64,000 nt of DNA from Verrucomicrobiota bacterium (GCA_017305195.1 JAFKMU010000042.1:94186-158185), one strand, 5' to 3'; numbered from the stretch's first letter, positions 17,299 through 26,644 are shown. Program-made: numbers and translations. The notes: generated by a model not told the origin, from the letters alone.

Positions 17299-18711
17299 AT
17301 GGCGGCAGCGCGGCCAACCCCAGCAGTCCTCCGATGGGCGATCATCCTCCTCCCGGGAATCGTCCTCTACTTCGCGCCCGTCGCGGAGCTCGCGTCGAAC
17401 CAGCGCCAGCTGCTGGCGATCTTTGTCTCCACCATCCTCGCCCTCGTCGTGCGGCCCGCGCCCATGGGCGTGGTGGTGCTCATCGCCATGACGCTCATCG
17501 CCCTCACCGGCACGCTCCCGCTCTCGCAGGCGCTCTCGGGCTTCTCCAGCCCCACGGTCTGGCTCATCTTCTCCGCCTTCCTCTTCGCCCAGGCCGTCAC
17601 GCAGACGCGGCTCGGGTTGCGTATTGCCTATTTCTTCATCAGCCGTCTCGGCAGCACGTCGCTCTCGCTCGGGTACGCCGCCGCCGCGTCGAATCTCGTC
17701 CTCTCGCCCTTCGTGCCGTCGGATACCGCGCGCGGCGGCATCGTCGCCCCCATCCTGCGCAATGTCGCCCAGGTGCTCGGCTCGGAACCCGGCCCCACCT
17801 CGCGCCGCATCGGCGCGTATCTCACGCTGGTCGGCTTTCATACCAACTACCTCGCCTCCGTGCTCTTCCTCACCAGCATGGTGGGCAATCCGCTCATCGC
17901 GAAGTTCGCCCTCGACATCGCCGGGGTCGAGCTGACCTGGATGAAATGGGCGCTCGCCACCTGTGTGCCGGGCCTCATCTCCTTCGCCCTCATCCCATGG
18001 GTATTGTATAACCTCACCCCTCCCCAGCTCCGGGAGACCGGCCACGCGCAGGCCTTTGCCCGGGGAAAACTCGACGACCTCGGCCCGCTCACCCGGCAGG
18101 AGATCACGCTCCTCGTCATCCTGTTCCTCGTCATCCTCGGCTGGATCACCTCGCCCTGGCATGGCGTAGGCAATACCGTCGTCGCCCTCACCGGCGTCTC
18201 CGCCCTGCTGCTTACGCAGGTGCTGAAGTGGGACGAACTCCTCGGCAACCGCCGCGCCTGGGAGGTGCTGGTCTGGTTCGCCCCTCTGCTCATGATGGCC
18301 GACGAGATGAGCCGGCAGGGGACGTTCAAGGTGCTCTTCGCCGATGCCTTCGGGCACCTCGCGGGCTGGCCATGGCCCTTTGCCATGGCGGTGCTGGCGC
18401 TGCTGTACTTCTACGCGCACTATGGATTCGCCAGCCTCACGGCGCAGATTTCCGCGCTCTACCCGGCCTTTCTCGGTGCCGCCGTCGTCCTCGGCGTGCC
18501 GCCCGCCCTTGCCGCCTGGACGCTGGCGGTCTTGTCCAACCTCAACGCCGGGCTCACGCACTACAGCACGGGCTGCGCTCCGGTCTACTTCACCGGGGCC
18601 TACGTCTCGCAGAATACGTGGTGGAGCATCGGCTTCATCATCTCTGTGGTGAATCTCGCCATCTGGATGGGCATCGGCCCGCTCTGGTGGAATCTCGTCA
18701 TCCTGCGGTAG
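17299..18711 (+). CDS. SLC13/DASS family anion:Na+ symporter
   Basis: 470 residues with about 12 hydrophobic segments. Two half-repeats carry the substrate motifs SNLVLSPFVPSDTARGG near residue 133 and LSNLNAGLTHYSTGCAPVYF near 413, as in 2-oxoglutarate/malate-type (SodiT/YbhI) transporters. Likely takes up dicarboxylates or related organic acids. Same strand as dctA but separated by a strong hairpin, so probably an independent unit. Confidence 0.88.
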   Translation: MAAARPTPAVLRWAIILLPGIVLYFAPVAELASNQRQLLAIFVSTILALVVRPAPMGVVVLIAMTLIALTGTLPLSQALSGFSSPTVWLIFSAFLFAQAVTQTRLGLRIAYFFISRLGSTSLSLGYAAAASNLVLSPFVPSDTARGGIVAPILRNVAQVLGSEPGPTSRRIGAYLTLVGFHTNYLASVLFLTSMVGNPLIAKFALDIAGVELTWMKWALATCVPGLISFALIPWVLYNLTPPQLRETGHAQAFARGKLDDLGPLTRQEITLLVILFLVILGWITSPWHGVGNTVVALTGVSALLLTQVLKWDELLGNRRAWEVLVWFAPLLMMADEMSRQGTFKVLFADAFGHLAGWPWPFAMAVLALLYFYAHYGFASLTAQISALYPAFLGAAVVLGVPPALAAWTLAVLSNLNAGLTHYSTGCAPVYFTGAYVSQNTWWSIGFIISVVNLAIWMGIGPLWWNLVILR

Positions 18712-18800
18712 TATCGCCTTTCCGACGAACTCCGCTCCCGGGTACCCGGCAGGGCGAAGCAACCCGCCGCTCTTCTCCTCCAAAAGACCCCGACGCATGG

Positions 18801-18865
18801 ATTGCGTTATAAGCACTTATAAAGTGCAAACAATGCGTTAACCGCACACGTCGAAATTGCGTTAT
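18801..18865 (+). promoter_or_regulatory. Triple direct repeat and dyad before emrA
   Basis: ATTGCGTTAT occurs at 18801-18810 and again at 18856-18865, with the variant AATGCGTTAA at 18832-18841. Between the first two lies a dyad GCACTT-ATA-AAGTGC (18813-18827). The block ends 10 bp before the emrA ATG. This looks like a regulator binding array; which regulator is not shown, though the convergent LysR gene after emrB is one candidate. Confidence 0.6.
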
Positions 18866-18875
18866 CTGGAGATGC

Positions 18876-20099
18876 ATGACCGACAGCCGCTCATCGCCTG
18901 CCTCTCCGCCCGCATTCACTGAGACGACTCATTCCCCACCGCAAAACGTCGCACTTTTCTCCCCCGCACGATTATTGCGCCGGAGACGGCTCTGGGGATT
19001 TTTTTCCGGTCTGGCCGCATTGGTCGTCGTCGCCTTGATCTGGAACGAACTCTCCCCTCGCGGGATCGAATCCACCGACGATGCGTATATCGCCGGGAAC
19101 ATCCTCCCCGTCGCCAGCCAGATTCCCGGCACGGTCACCCATATCCTCGCTGACAACACGGCGGAGGTCTCCGCAGGCGAGCTCCTGATCGAGCTCGATC
19201 CGACGGACGCTCGCATGGATCTGGCACGCGCCAGGGCGGAACTATTGCAGGCGATTCGCTCCGCTCGGGGGCTGTTTGCCAATACCGAGCGATTCGCCGC
19301 CGATGTGCGTCTGCGGCAGGTGGAATCGGACAAAGCCCGCGCCGACCTCGGCGTGCGGCAGTCCCTGGCAACCTCCGGCGTGATTTCCAAGGAAGAACTC
19401 CGTCATGCCCAGGACGCCTTCAATGCCTCGCAGGCGGCGCTGCTGTCTGCCGAGAAGATGCGTATTCAGGCTATCGCCCAGACGGACGGGAGCACGATCA
19501 CGTCCAATCCCTCCGTGCAAATGGCCGCCGAGCGCCTGCGGGCCGCAGCGCTGGCCGTGGAGCGCACCCGGGTCTTCGCTCCCGCAGGCGGCATGGTCGC
19601 GCAGAGAAACGCCCAGGTGGGCAAGCGGGTCGGCACGGGCGAACGGCTCCTGACGATTGTCCCTCTCGATCAGCTCTGGGTGGATGCAAACTTCAAGGAG
19701 GTGCAGATCAAGGACATCCGCCCCGGCCAGTCTGCCACGGTGACGGCGGACATCTACGGCAGTTCCGTCATTTATCATGGAAAGGTCGCAGGCATCGAGG
19801 CCGGCACAGGGTCCGCCTTCGCGCTGCTGCCTCCCCAAAACGCAACCGGCAACTGGATCAAGGTCGTCCAGCGCACGCCTGTCCGCATCCTCCTCGATCC
19901 CGGGGAACTCCGCCGCCACCCGCTCCGCGTCGGCATGTCTGCCGACGTATCAGTCGATACAGGCGAAGCCGCTTCCGCCTCTCCGCCGAAACGTGCCGCT
20001 GTCGGCGATGTCACGGCTTTTTACGACGCTCAAGCCCGGGCCGCTGATGCCGTGGTCCGGGAGACACTCGATGCGGGATTGCAGGAGACATCGCCATGA
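18876..20099 (+). CDS. emrA: HlyD/EmrA-type membrane fusion protein
   Basis: 407 residues: a Pro/Ser-rich cytosolic N-terminus, one membrane helix near 42-58, then the periplasmic adaptor. ESTDDAYIAGNILPVASQIPG begins the lipoyl half-motif; a coiled-coil hairpin spans roughly 110-205; VFAPAGGMVAQRNAQVGKRV closes the lipoyl domain and LWVDANFKEVQIKDIRPGQ is the family signature. It bridges the inner-membrane pump EmrB to an outer-membrane channel. The gene overlaps emrB by 4 bp (ATGA). Confidence 0.93.
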   Translation: MTDSRSSPASPPAFTETTHSPPQNVALFSPARLLRRRRLWGFFSGLAALVVVALIWNELSPRGIESTDDAYIAGNILPVASQIPGTVTHILADNTAEVSAGELLIELDPTDARMDLARARAELLQAIRSARGLFANTERFAADVRLRQVESDKARADLGVRQSLATSGVISKEELRHAQDAFNASQAALLSAEKMRIQAIAQTDGSTITSNPSVQMAAERLRAAALAVERTRVFAPAGGMVAQRNAQVGKRVGTGERLLTIVPLDQLWVDANFKEVQIKDIRPGQSATVTADIYGSSVIYHGKVAGIEAGTGSAFALLPPQNATGNWIKVVQRTPVRILLDPGELRRHPLRVGMSADVSVDTGEAASASPPKRAAVGDVTAFYDAQARAADAVVRETLDAGLQETSP

Positions 20100-21736
20100 G
20101 CGCCAGTCAGCCGATCACTCCCCTGAGCGGAAAGACCCGGGCACTGGCAGCCGCAACGCTCGGGCTCGCCTCCTTCATGGCGGTCATCGACATCACCATC
20201 GCCAATGTTTCCGTGCCCACCATCTCCGGAAACCTTGGCGTAAGCCCGGAGGAGGGCGAGTGGGTCATCACGTTCTTTGCCATTTCCAATGCCATCTGCA
20301 TCCCCCTCACAGGATGGTTGGGCCGCAGATTTGGTCAGGTGCGGCTGTTCATCGCGTCCGTGGCGGCGTTCACGTTCTTCTCGGTACTGTGCGGACTCTC
20401 CCCGACCTTTGAAACGCTCCTCGCGAGCCGGATTTTACAGGGGGCCGTGGCCGGCCCCATCGTTCCCTTGAGCCAGGCGCTCCTTGTCGCCATCTTCCCG
20501 CCGGAGAAGCGCTCGCTCGCCGTCTCCATGTGGGCGATGACAAACATGGCAGGTCCCGTGGCGGGGCCGCTTCTCGGAGGCATGATCACCGATCAGTTTC
20601 GCTGGCCATGGATCTTCCTGATCAATGCTCCCGTCGGCATCGGTATCGTTCTTACCACCATGTCGGTCCTGAAAGGAAAGGACACGCCATCTGCCCGGCT
20701 TCCGATGGATCTCCCGGGACTGATTTTCCTGATGGTCGCGGTGGGCTGCCTGCAAGTCAGCTTCGACCGGGGCCGCACCCTCGATTGGTTCTCTTCCCCG
20801 CTGATCTGCCTCACCACGGGGCTTTCGCTAATCTGCTTTCTTCTCTTCGTCATCTGGGAACTGGGCGAGACCCATCCCATGGTCGATCTGCGATTATTCG
20901 AATACCGCAACTTCGCCGTCGGCACGGTCGCCGTGGCTCTCGGCTTTGGGCTATATTTCGCCGCGCTCGTGTTGCTCCCCCTCTGGCTGCAGACCAATAT
21001 GGGGTACAACTCGACGTGGGCCGGTTTGGTTACCGCTCCGATGGGGATTTTCGGAATCCTGCTCGCGCCGCTGTTGGGGCGCTGGGTGGCCGCCTCCGAT
21101 GCCCGCTGGTATGCCAGCATCGCATTCGCCGCGTGGGCCCTGGTAGCGTGGTGGCGTTCATCCATGACGACCTCCGTGGATGCAGGGGAAATCGCCTGGA
21201 TTCATCTGGCGCAGGGCATCGGCATTGGGTTCTTTCTGACCCCCGTGGTCAGTCTTTCCTTCGCCGGACTGCCCCCGGAGAAAGTCGCTGCGGCCTCGGG
21301 TTTGCAAACCGCCATTCGCATGATGTCCGGCAGCCTGATCGCATCACTAGCCCAGACCTTCTGGGATCAAAGGTCGCGATTTCACCAGAACCATCTGGTC
21401 GATGCTCTGGGCGGAACCGGGACCGGCGCTCAGTCAATACTCACAAATCTCCAATCGCTCGGCCTGGACGCAGATCAATCCTGGGCCACGATCGCCCGCC
21501 AGCTCGATATTCAGGCGCATATGCTGTCGCTGAATGATTTCTTCTATCTATCCAGCTTCGCCTTCCTGTCCGGCCTGGGCATCCTGTGGCTGGCGAAAAA
21601 CCCAAGGGCGGCGGCAAAGAACACCACCGTCAACCGGGCAGCTCCACCGAGCGGACTATCTCGCGAACACATTGCCTCAGCCAAATGTGAGCCGGATCGG
21701 CCTCCAAGCGAGGATGCCACATGTGCGACACGGTGA
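20096..21736 (+). CDS. emrB: DHA2-family multidrug efflux pump, EmrB type
   Basis: 546 residues with about 14 predicted helices. DHA2 landmarks: LASFMAVIDITIANVSVPTI in helix one, GWLGRRFGQVRLF loop, and GPLLGGMITDQFRWPWIFLIN in helix five (motif C region). Proton-driven export of lipophilic compounds with EmrA. The last 35 residues (after WLAKNPRAAA) are hydrophilic and lie over the 3' end of the LysR gene on the other strand, a 107-bp convergent overlap; this tail may be dispensable. Confidence 0.93.
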   Translation: MSASQPITPLSGKTRALAAATLGLASFMAVIDITIANVSVPTISGNLGVSPEEGEWVITFFAISNAICIPLTGWLGRRFGQVRLFIASVAAFTFFSVLCGLSPTFETLLASRILQGAVAGPIVPLSQALLVAIFPPEKRSLAVSMWAMTNMAGPVAGPLLGGMITDQFRWPWIFLINAPVGIGIVLTTMSVLKGKDTPSARLPMDLPGLIFLMVAVGCLQVSFDRGRTLDWFSSPLICLTTGLSLICFLLFVIWELGETHPMVDLRLFEYRNFAVGTVAVALGFGLYFAALVLLPLWLQTNMGYNSTWAGLVTAPMGIFGILLAPLLGRWVAASDARWYASIAFAAWALVAWWRSSMTTSVDAGEIAWIHLAQGIGIGFFLTPVVSLSFAGLPPEKVAAASGLQTAIRMMSGSLIASLAQTFWDQRSRFHQNHLVDALGGTGTGAQSILTNLQSLGLDADQSWATIARQLDIQAHMLSLNDFFYLSSFAFLSGLGILWLAKNPRAAAKNTTVNRAAPPSGLSREHIASAKCEPDRPPSEDATCATR

Positions 21737-22523
21737 TGACGTCCGTGGAAACCGGCAGTTGGAAGGAATATACTCCGCCATTCCCGACTCCCGCTAGCAC
21801 GTAGGGCACAGCCGCCACCAGATCCGAGGCTCGAACGATGCTCATCACCTCGCCAAAGGAGGCCACCACCGCAACCACCCTCCGCCGATATCCGCGCGAC
21901 TCAAGCTCCCGGTCGATCGGACTCTCCAGCCGCCCGCGCCGGGAGACTCCGATGTGGCCAGCCTCCGCATACTTCCGGAGGGTCATGCGTCCGCGACTGA
22001 GCGGATGACCGTTGCGGACCACGCCGACGTAGTGATCTCGAAACAACCGCTGAATCCGAATCTCCGGTCCGGTGTGCCCGGCCACGCCGATATCGAGATC
22101 GACCCGGCCCTCGCGCAGAGCCTCCACATCCTCCCGGCCCTCCGGGGCAAAAACGACGCGCACCAGTGGCGCACTCTCGTGCAGGCGCTCCAGCAGAAGG
22201 GAGCCAAATTGCGCCACGAATCCATCGCTGGCGCGAACGACGAAGGTCTTTTCCAACGCCTTCAGATCAAGAGGAAGACGCGATTGAAGCAGGGAATTCG
22301 CCCGCTCCACGACCTCGCGAACGGACTCGCGCAAGGCCTCGGCCCGCGGGGTGGGAACCAGCTTTCTCCCTGCGCGCACCAACACCGGATCATTCAACTC
22401 CTCGCGTATCCTTCCGAGGGTCCGGCTCATTGCGGACGGGCTAAGGTGCATCTTTTCCGCCGCAGCAACGACACTTCCCTCCGTTAACAGGCAGTCCAGG
22501 GCGGTCAGGAGATTCAAATCCAT
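21630..22523 (-). CDS. LysR-family transcriptional regulator
   Basis: 297 residues: N-terminal winged helix (MDLNLLTALDCLLTEGSV, AAEKMHLSPSAMSRTLGRIR) and a periplasmic-binding-like effector domain from about residue 90 (FVVRASDGFVAQFG). The MDLNLL start and layout resemble the NodD/PcpR-like branch. It is convergent with emrB, not divergent as LysR genes often are, and its 3' end overlaps emrB by 107 bp. Control of emrAB is plausible but not shown. Confidence 0.92.
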   Translation of the reverse strand: MDLNLLTALDCLLTEGSVVAAAEKMHLSPSAMSRTLGRIREELNDPVLVRAGRKLVPTPRAEALRESVREVVERANSLLQSRLPLDLKALEKTFVVRASDGFVAQFGSLLLERLHESAPLVRVVFAPEGREDVEALREGRVDLDIGVAGHTGPEIRIQRLFRDHYVGVVRNGHPLSRGRMTLRKYAEAGHIGVSRRGRLESPIDRELESRGYRRRVVAVVASFGEVMSIVRASDLVAAVPYVLAGVGNGGVYSFQLPVSTDVITVSHMWHPRLEADPAHIWLRQCVREIVRSVELPG

Positions 22524-22591
22524 GGTGAGCTAAACGCAGCGATCATAGGATATCCGTGCACGGGGAGCAATTCTGATACGCCACCGGAAGC

Positions 22592-23941
22592 CTAATCCGC
22601 CGCCTGCTCGCGCTCGGGCGGCCGGTCGGCGACACGCGGTGCGCCGCCCAGCGGCACCTCGCAGACCACACGCAGGCCGCCTTTTCGCCCGCCCGCCTCG
22701 GCGTGGATCGTTCCACCGTGCATCGCCAGCACGCTCCGGCAGATGGCCAGCCCGAGTCCGGAACCCGTCCCGCGCTCTGCCGCATCGTCGAGCCGCACGA
22801 ACCGCTCAAAGATCCGCCCACGTTCCGCCTCCGGCACACCCGGCCCCTCGTCCTCCACGGTCAGCCTCCACGCTTCGAGGGTGAACTCCGAGTCGAGCGT
22901 CACGAGCGACCCGCGACCGGAGTACCGAAAGGCGTTCGTCAGCAGGTTCAGCAAGGCCTGCCGCATCCATTGCGCATCAAATGCCGCCTCGCCCTCCGGC
23001 TCGATGTTCGCGCGGAACTGCACGCCCGCCTGCTCGGCCAGCAGCGTGGCGTCCTCGGTCAACTCATCAAGAAACTCCCGCGGATTGCGCCGCACCAGCC
23101 GGGGCTTGATCGCCTGGGCCTCCGCGCGGGAGAGAAACAGCAGGTCCTCGATGATGTGCTGCATGCGGTTGATCTCGGTAAGCTGCTCCTGCACGGCCTC
23201 CTCCTGCTCCGCCCCGAGGCGTCCATCGCTGAGCAGCTTCTCCGCCTGGAGACGCAGCAGGGAGAGCGGGGTCTTGAGCTCATGTGACGCCTCGGCGCTG
23301 AACCGCCGCACCTCCTCAAAGGCCGTCTCCAGCCGGTCAAACATCTCATTAAGCAGCTCCCCCAGCGACGCGATCTCATCCTGCGAATCGCCGACCGGAA
23401 TGCGCTCGCTCAGGTTGTCGAGGCGGATGCGGTTGGCTGTCTCCTGGATCGCCCGCACCGGCCGCAACGCCGCCCGGCTCAGGGCCAGGCCGCTGATGAG
23501 GCTGATGAGCAGCACGAGGCAGATGAGGACGAGACTGATCTCCGCATACCCGAGCATCACCTGCCGCACCGGCTCCAGCGGCACCGCCACCTTCACCGTC
23601 GCTCCTTCCTTTTGAAACACCCCCACGCGATGCCGCCCCAGTGCGCCGATCGTTACGGTATTGCCTGACTCCGGCAGCACCGTCACGCCCAGCGCCGCCG
23701 AGCGGTAAACCACCGCGCCCCGCGCATCGCGCACCTCGACGAGGAAGCCCGGCGATTCCGCCCCCGGCTGAGGCAGCGATCCATTGGCGACGAGGCGGTG
23801 AAACTCCGCCGCATTCTGCAAGTCGACGCCGCGCACGAGGTGGCGGTTCAGCAGGAAATACCCAGCCGCGAGCAGGCCGAAGAGCGTGACCGTTGAGACG
23901 AGGGAATACCACAGCGCGAGGCGGGCCCCCAGCGTTCTCAT
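22592..23941 (-). CDS. Sensor histidine kinase, CusS-like
   Basis: 449 residues. Two membrane helices (about 8-32 and 132-155) flank a short periplasmic sensor; a HAMP domain follows (PVRAIQETANRI). H-box FSAEASHELKTPL with H220, N-box NLLTNAFRYSG, G-boxes DEGPGVPEAERGRIFERF and GSGLGLAICRSV. HAMP-HisKA-HATPase order and OmpR-type partner suggest a metal or envelope-stress sensor, but the ligand is unknown. The 4-bp ATGA overlap with the regulator gene gives a two-gene operon transcribed leftward. Confidence 0.92.
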   Translation of the reverse strand: MRTLGARLALWYSLVSTVTLFGLLAAGYFLLNRHLVRGVDLQNAAEFHRLVANGSLPQPGAESPGFLVEVRDARGAVVYRSAALGVTVLPESGNTVTIGALGRHRVGVFQKEGATVKVAVPLEPVRQVMLGYAEISLVLICLVLLISLISGLALSRAALRPVRAIQETANRIRLDNLSERIPVGDSQDEIASLGELLNEMFDRLETAFEEVRRFSAEASHELKTPLSLLRLQAEKLLSDGRLGAEQEEAVQEQLTEINRMQHIIEDLLFLSRAEAQAIKPRLVRRNPREFLDELTEDATLLAEQAGVQFRANIEPEGEAAFDAQWMRQALLNLLTNAFRYSGRGSLVTLDSEFTLEAWRLTVEDEGPGVPEAERGRIFERFVRLDDAAERGTGSGLGLAICRSVLAMHGGTIHAEAGGRKGGLRVVCEVPLGGAPRVADRPPEREQAAD

Positions 23942-24603
23942 AGGAGCTGATACCCCACGCCGCGCAGGGTCTTGAAGAGCGCTTCGCCGCCGGGCGTCTC
24001 CAGCTTCGCCCGCAGCTTGCTCATGTAGACATCGAGGAGATTGGTATCCACGTCGTAGTTCGACTCCCAGATCTTTTCGCAGATCAGGGTGCGCGTGAGC
24101 GTGCGGCCCGGATTGCGCAGGAAAGTCTCGAGCAGGGCAAACTCGCGGTTCGTCAGGTCGAGCGGTTTGCCATGGAGCGACACCGCGCGGCCCACGAGGT
24201 CCATGCGCAGCGGCCCGTGCTCCAGCACGGTGTCCTTCGACGGCGACTGCCGCCGGAGCAGCGAACGCACGCGGGCGAGCAACTCCTCCAGGCTGAAGGG
24301 CTTGGCCAGATAATCATCCGCGCCGAGATCCAAACCCCGGATGCGATCCTGTACGGCATCACGCGCGCTCAGGATGAGCACGGGTTCGTTGAACCCCGCC
24401 CGCCGCCATTCCCGCAGCAAATCCAGCCCGTCGCCATCCGGCAGCCCGAGATCGAGGATGATCGCATCCTGCGCAGCCTCCGCCAGCGCATCCCGCGCCT
24501 CCGCGCACGTCCGCACCCACGTCGTCGTGTAGCCATGCTCGGCGATGCCTTTTTTCAGAAACCGCCCGAGCCGCTCCTGGTCTTCAACAATCAAGATTTT
24601 CAC
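23938..24603 (-). CDS. OmpR-family response regulator
   Basis: 221 residues: receiver domain with phospho-acceptor D51 (AIILDLGLPDGDG) and K102-type lysine in YLAKPFS, then a winged-helix DNA-binding domain ending LFKTLRGVGYQLL. Closest layout is CusR/QseB. First gene of the pair with the histidine kinase. Upstream (24604-24640) a GGGGGA/TCCCCC dyad is visible but no clear promoter was identified. Confidence 0.93.
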   Translation of the reverse strand: MKILIVEDQERLGRFLKKGIAEHGYTTTWVRTCAEARDALAEAAQDAIILDLGLPDGDGLDLLREWRRAGFNEPVLILSARDAVQDRIRGLDLGADDYLAKPFSLEELLARVRSLLRRQSPSKDTVLEHGPLRMDLVGRAVSLHGKPLDLTNREFALLETFLRNPGRTLTRTLICEKIWESNYDVDTNLLDVYMSKLRAKLETPGGEALFKTLRGVGYQLL

Positions 24604-24744
24604 GATGGGGGATGCCTCAAAATGTCCCCCGTTTTCCCCCGCTCCGCTAGGAAAAAGTCACTTCGGGCCACGACCATGTCACGGCTTTGAACAGTCATCC
24701 GCCCGTTGACTTCCCGCCCCATTCGTGAAACATTTATGTGAACC

Positions 24745-24990
24745 ATGAAAACAGCCAGCGTACGGGATATTCGTCAGAACTTTCCCCGGGTGATGGAATG
24801 GATTGCCGACGGAGAAACCGTCGCCGTGACCATGCGCCGCCGGATCGTCGCCCGGCTGGTTCCCGAGCCTGCGCCCAAGGTGAAAAAGATGGCCGCTCCC
24901 GACTTTGACGCCATTTCCCGGAGAATCTTCGGCAGCCGCACTTTTTCAAACGACGCGACGGAATCCGAACGCGAGGGGTATCGATTTTGA
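24745..24990 (+). CDS. Phd/YefM-type antitoxin
   Basis: 81 residues. MKTASVRDIRQNFPRVMEWI and GETVAVTMRRRIVARLVP are the Phd/YefM N-terminal DNA-binding fold; the charged C-terminus (FDAISRRIFGSRTFS) would block the toxin. It overlaps the PIN gene as TTGA. A TTGACT hexamer about 40 bp upstream and two GTGAA words at 24725-24742 mark the likely promoter. Confidence 0.85.
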   Translation: MKTASVRDIRQNFPRVMEWIADGETVAVTMRRRIVARLVPEPAPKVKKMAAPDFDAISRRIFGSRTFSNDATESEREGYRF

Positions 24991-25421
24991 CCTACACAGA
25001 TTCCGGCTTCGTCGTCTCGCTCTATCGCCCGACGGAATCCCTCTCGCGCGTCGCACGGCGCGAGATCAAACGCGCGCCCGCCCCGATCCTGATTTCCCCG
25101 CTCTCGCTGCTGGAAATCCGCAATGCACTCAACATGGCCATCGCACGAGGCGAGATCGGTATCGCCGAACGCGATGCCGTGATGGCCGAGATCGACCTGC
25201 AAATCGCCAATGGTTTTTTCCAGGTGGCACAGGTCAGCCAGGCGGCGATCTATGCCCGCGCGGGGGAGCTTTCCGACCGCCACACACCTGCGCATTTCGC
25301 CCGGTCGCTGGATTTGATGCACATCGCCGCCGCGCTCCTGTGCAGAGCCACGCTGTTTCTTTCGACAGACGCTCGTCAGAGAAAGGTCGCCGAGGCGGAA
25401 GGCCTGAAGGTCAGGCCCTAG
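24987..25421 (+). CDS. PIN-domain (VapC-like) ribonuclease toxin
   Basis: 144 residues from TTG at 24987, which overlaps the antitoxin stop. PIN acidic residues are in place: D5 (YTDSGF), E43 (LLEIRNAL), D109 (SLDLMHIAAA) and D128 (STDARQ). Such toxins cleave tRNA or rRNA in studied systems. It begins directly at the first catalytic strand, as VapC proteins do, so the TTG start is credible. Confidence 0.88.
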   Translation: MTYTDSGFVVSLYRPTESLSRVARREIKRAPAPILISPLSLLEIRNALNMAIARGEIGIAERDAVMAEIDLQIANGFFQVAQVSQAAIYARAGELSDRHTPAHFARSLDLMHIAAALLCRATLFLSTDARQRKVAEAEGLKVRP

Positions 25422-25478
25422 CCGGAATCCCCACCCCAAGCCTTGACGCCCGGCGGGGAATCCGCCACAGGAGGCGCT

Positions 25479-26510
25479 ATGCAGCTCCACACTGTATTCT
25501 CCCTCGCGGCCGCCGTCGGCCTTCTCACCACGCTCCCCGCCTCCGCCGCCGATGTGAAAGGCGCGAAAGACCCGGATTTTCTCAAGCGCATCACCGGCTC
25601 GGAAATCATCTGGTACGGCTTTGCGAAGTTCGACGAAATGCCGATCGCTCTGGAGAAGGTGCAGTACGACTACGGCGCCTCGGCCTTCAAGGACACGAAG
25701 AAGCAGGTCGTCGAGGGCCAGCGCACCACCATCTACTACAAGCTCCCCGGCGACGCCTCCACCCTCGAAGCCGTGCGTCAATACCAGGAGATGCTCGGCG
25801 AGGCGGGCTACAAGACGCTCTTCACTGCCGCCGATGACAATCTCGACGACGGGTACAACCGCTTCGTCGCCCAGATCTTTCCGCAGGCCAAGAAAACCGA
25901 CAGCCTCCAGTACCTGCATGAGTTCAACCACAGCCAGCAGCGGTACGCCGCCCTGGAGGGCACGGGACCGAACGGAGCGCCGATCTACATCAGCCTCTAC
26001 GCCTTCATCATCGAGGACGGATCGGGCAGCGGCTACAGCACCATGGCCACGGAACACGACATCCAGAAGGGCAACTGCATCCTCCGCGTCGACGTCCTCC
26101 AGACCAAGCCCATGGACCAGCGCATGTCCGTAGTGAAGGCCGCCGAGATCGAGCAGACCATCGCCAAGACCGGCCGCATCGCCATCTACGGCGTGTACTT
26201 CGACACCGACAAGGCCGACATCAAGCCGGAATCCGAAGCCGCCCTCACCGAAATGGCCGCCGCCATCAATGCCGCGCCGGGCAAGAAATTCCTCATCGTC
26301 GGCCACACCGACAACCAGGGCGGGCTCGACCCCAACCAGGAGCTCTCCAAGCGCCGCGCCGCCTCCGTCGCCGCCGCTCTCGCCGCAAAGTACAACGTCC
26401 CCGCCGCCGCGATCATCCCCGTCGGCGTCGGCATGGCCGCCCCCATCGCGCCAAATACCGACGATGCCGGACGCGCCAAGAACCGCCGCGTCGAGATCGT
26501 CGCGATGTAG
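25479..26510 (+). CDS. DUF4892-like protein with OmpA peptidoglycan-binding domain
   Basis: About 343 residues. ATG at 25479 has a strong AGGAGG at 25469-25474. Signal peptide to about TLPASAA. Residues about 30-215 resemble DUF4892 (GSEIIWYGFAKFDE, TTIYYKLPGDAST, YQEMLGEAGYKTLF). The C-terminal 120 residues are OmpA-like: IYGVYFDTDKADIKPES, IVGHTDNQGG and LSKRRAASVAAAL, ending NRRVEIVAM. Periplasmic, likely tethering the outer membrane to peptidoglycan. Role of the N-terminal part unknown. Confidence 0.88.
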   Translation: MQLHTVFSLAAAVGLLTTLPASAADVKGAKDPDFLKRITGSEIIWYGFAKFDEMPIALEKVQYDYGASAFKDTKKQVVEGQRTTIYYKLPGDASTLEAVRQYQEMLGEAGYKTLFTAADDNLDDGYNRFVAQIFPQAKKTDSLQYLHEFNHSQQRYAALEGTGPNGAPIYISLYAFIIEDGSGSGYSTMATEHDIQKGNCILRVDVLQTKPMDQRMSVVKAAEIEQTIAKTGRIAIYGVYFDTDKADIKPESEAALTEMAAAINAAPGKKFLIVGHTDNQGGLDPNQELSKRRAASVAAALAAKYNVPAAAIIPVGVGMAAPIAPNTDDAGRAKNRRVEIVAM

Positions 26511-26575
26511 CAGACACGCCCCGCACATTGCAGGGAGCAAGCAGCCGGAGAAAAACCTCCTCAGACTCGCCTCTG

Positions 26576-26644
26576 TAAGCTTAGATTTAGGTGCTGCGCC
26601 GCCCTGCATCCAGGGCGGTGTTTCCGCACTTCAAATTTAGCTTA
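26576..26644 (+). promoter_or_regulatory. Long imperfect hairpin reaching the next start codon
   Basis: Core stem CCGCCCTG-CATC-CAGGGCGG (26599-26618) is perfect. Outer arms TAAGCTTAGATTT (from 26576) and AAATTTAGCTTA (to 26644) extend the fold, with the last A being the first base of the next ATG. It can act as terminator for the OmpA-like gene, and it could also mask the start of the following gene, which has no visible ribosome binding site. Confidence 0.5.

Noticed and set aside
15627..18816. Two antisense frames of over 500 codons under dctA and the DASS carrier
   Set aside because: Asp/Glu/His/Arg-rich products without hydrophobic core, opposite to clearly conserved transporters.
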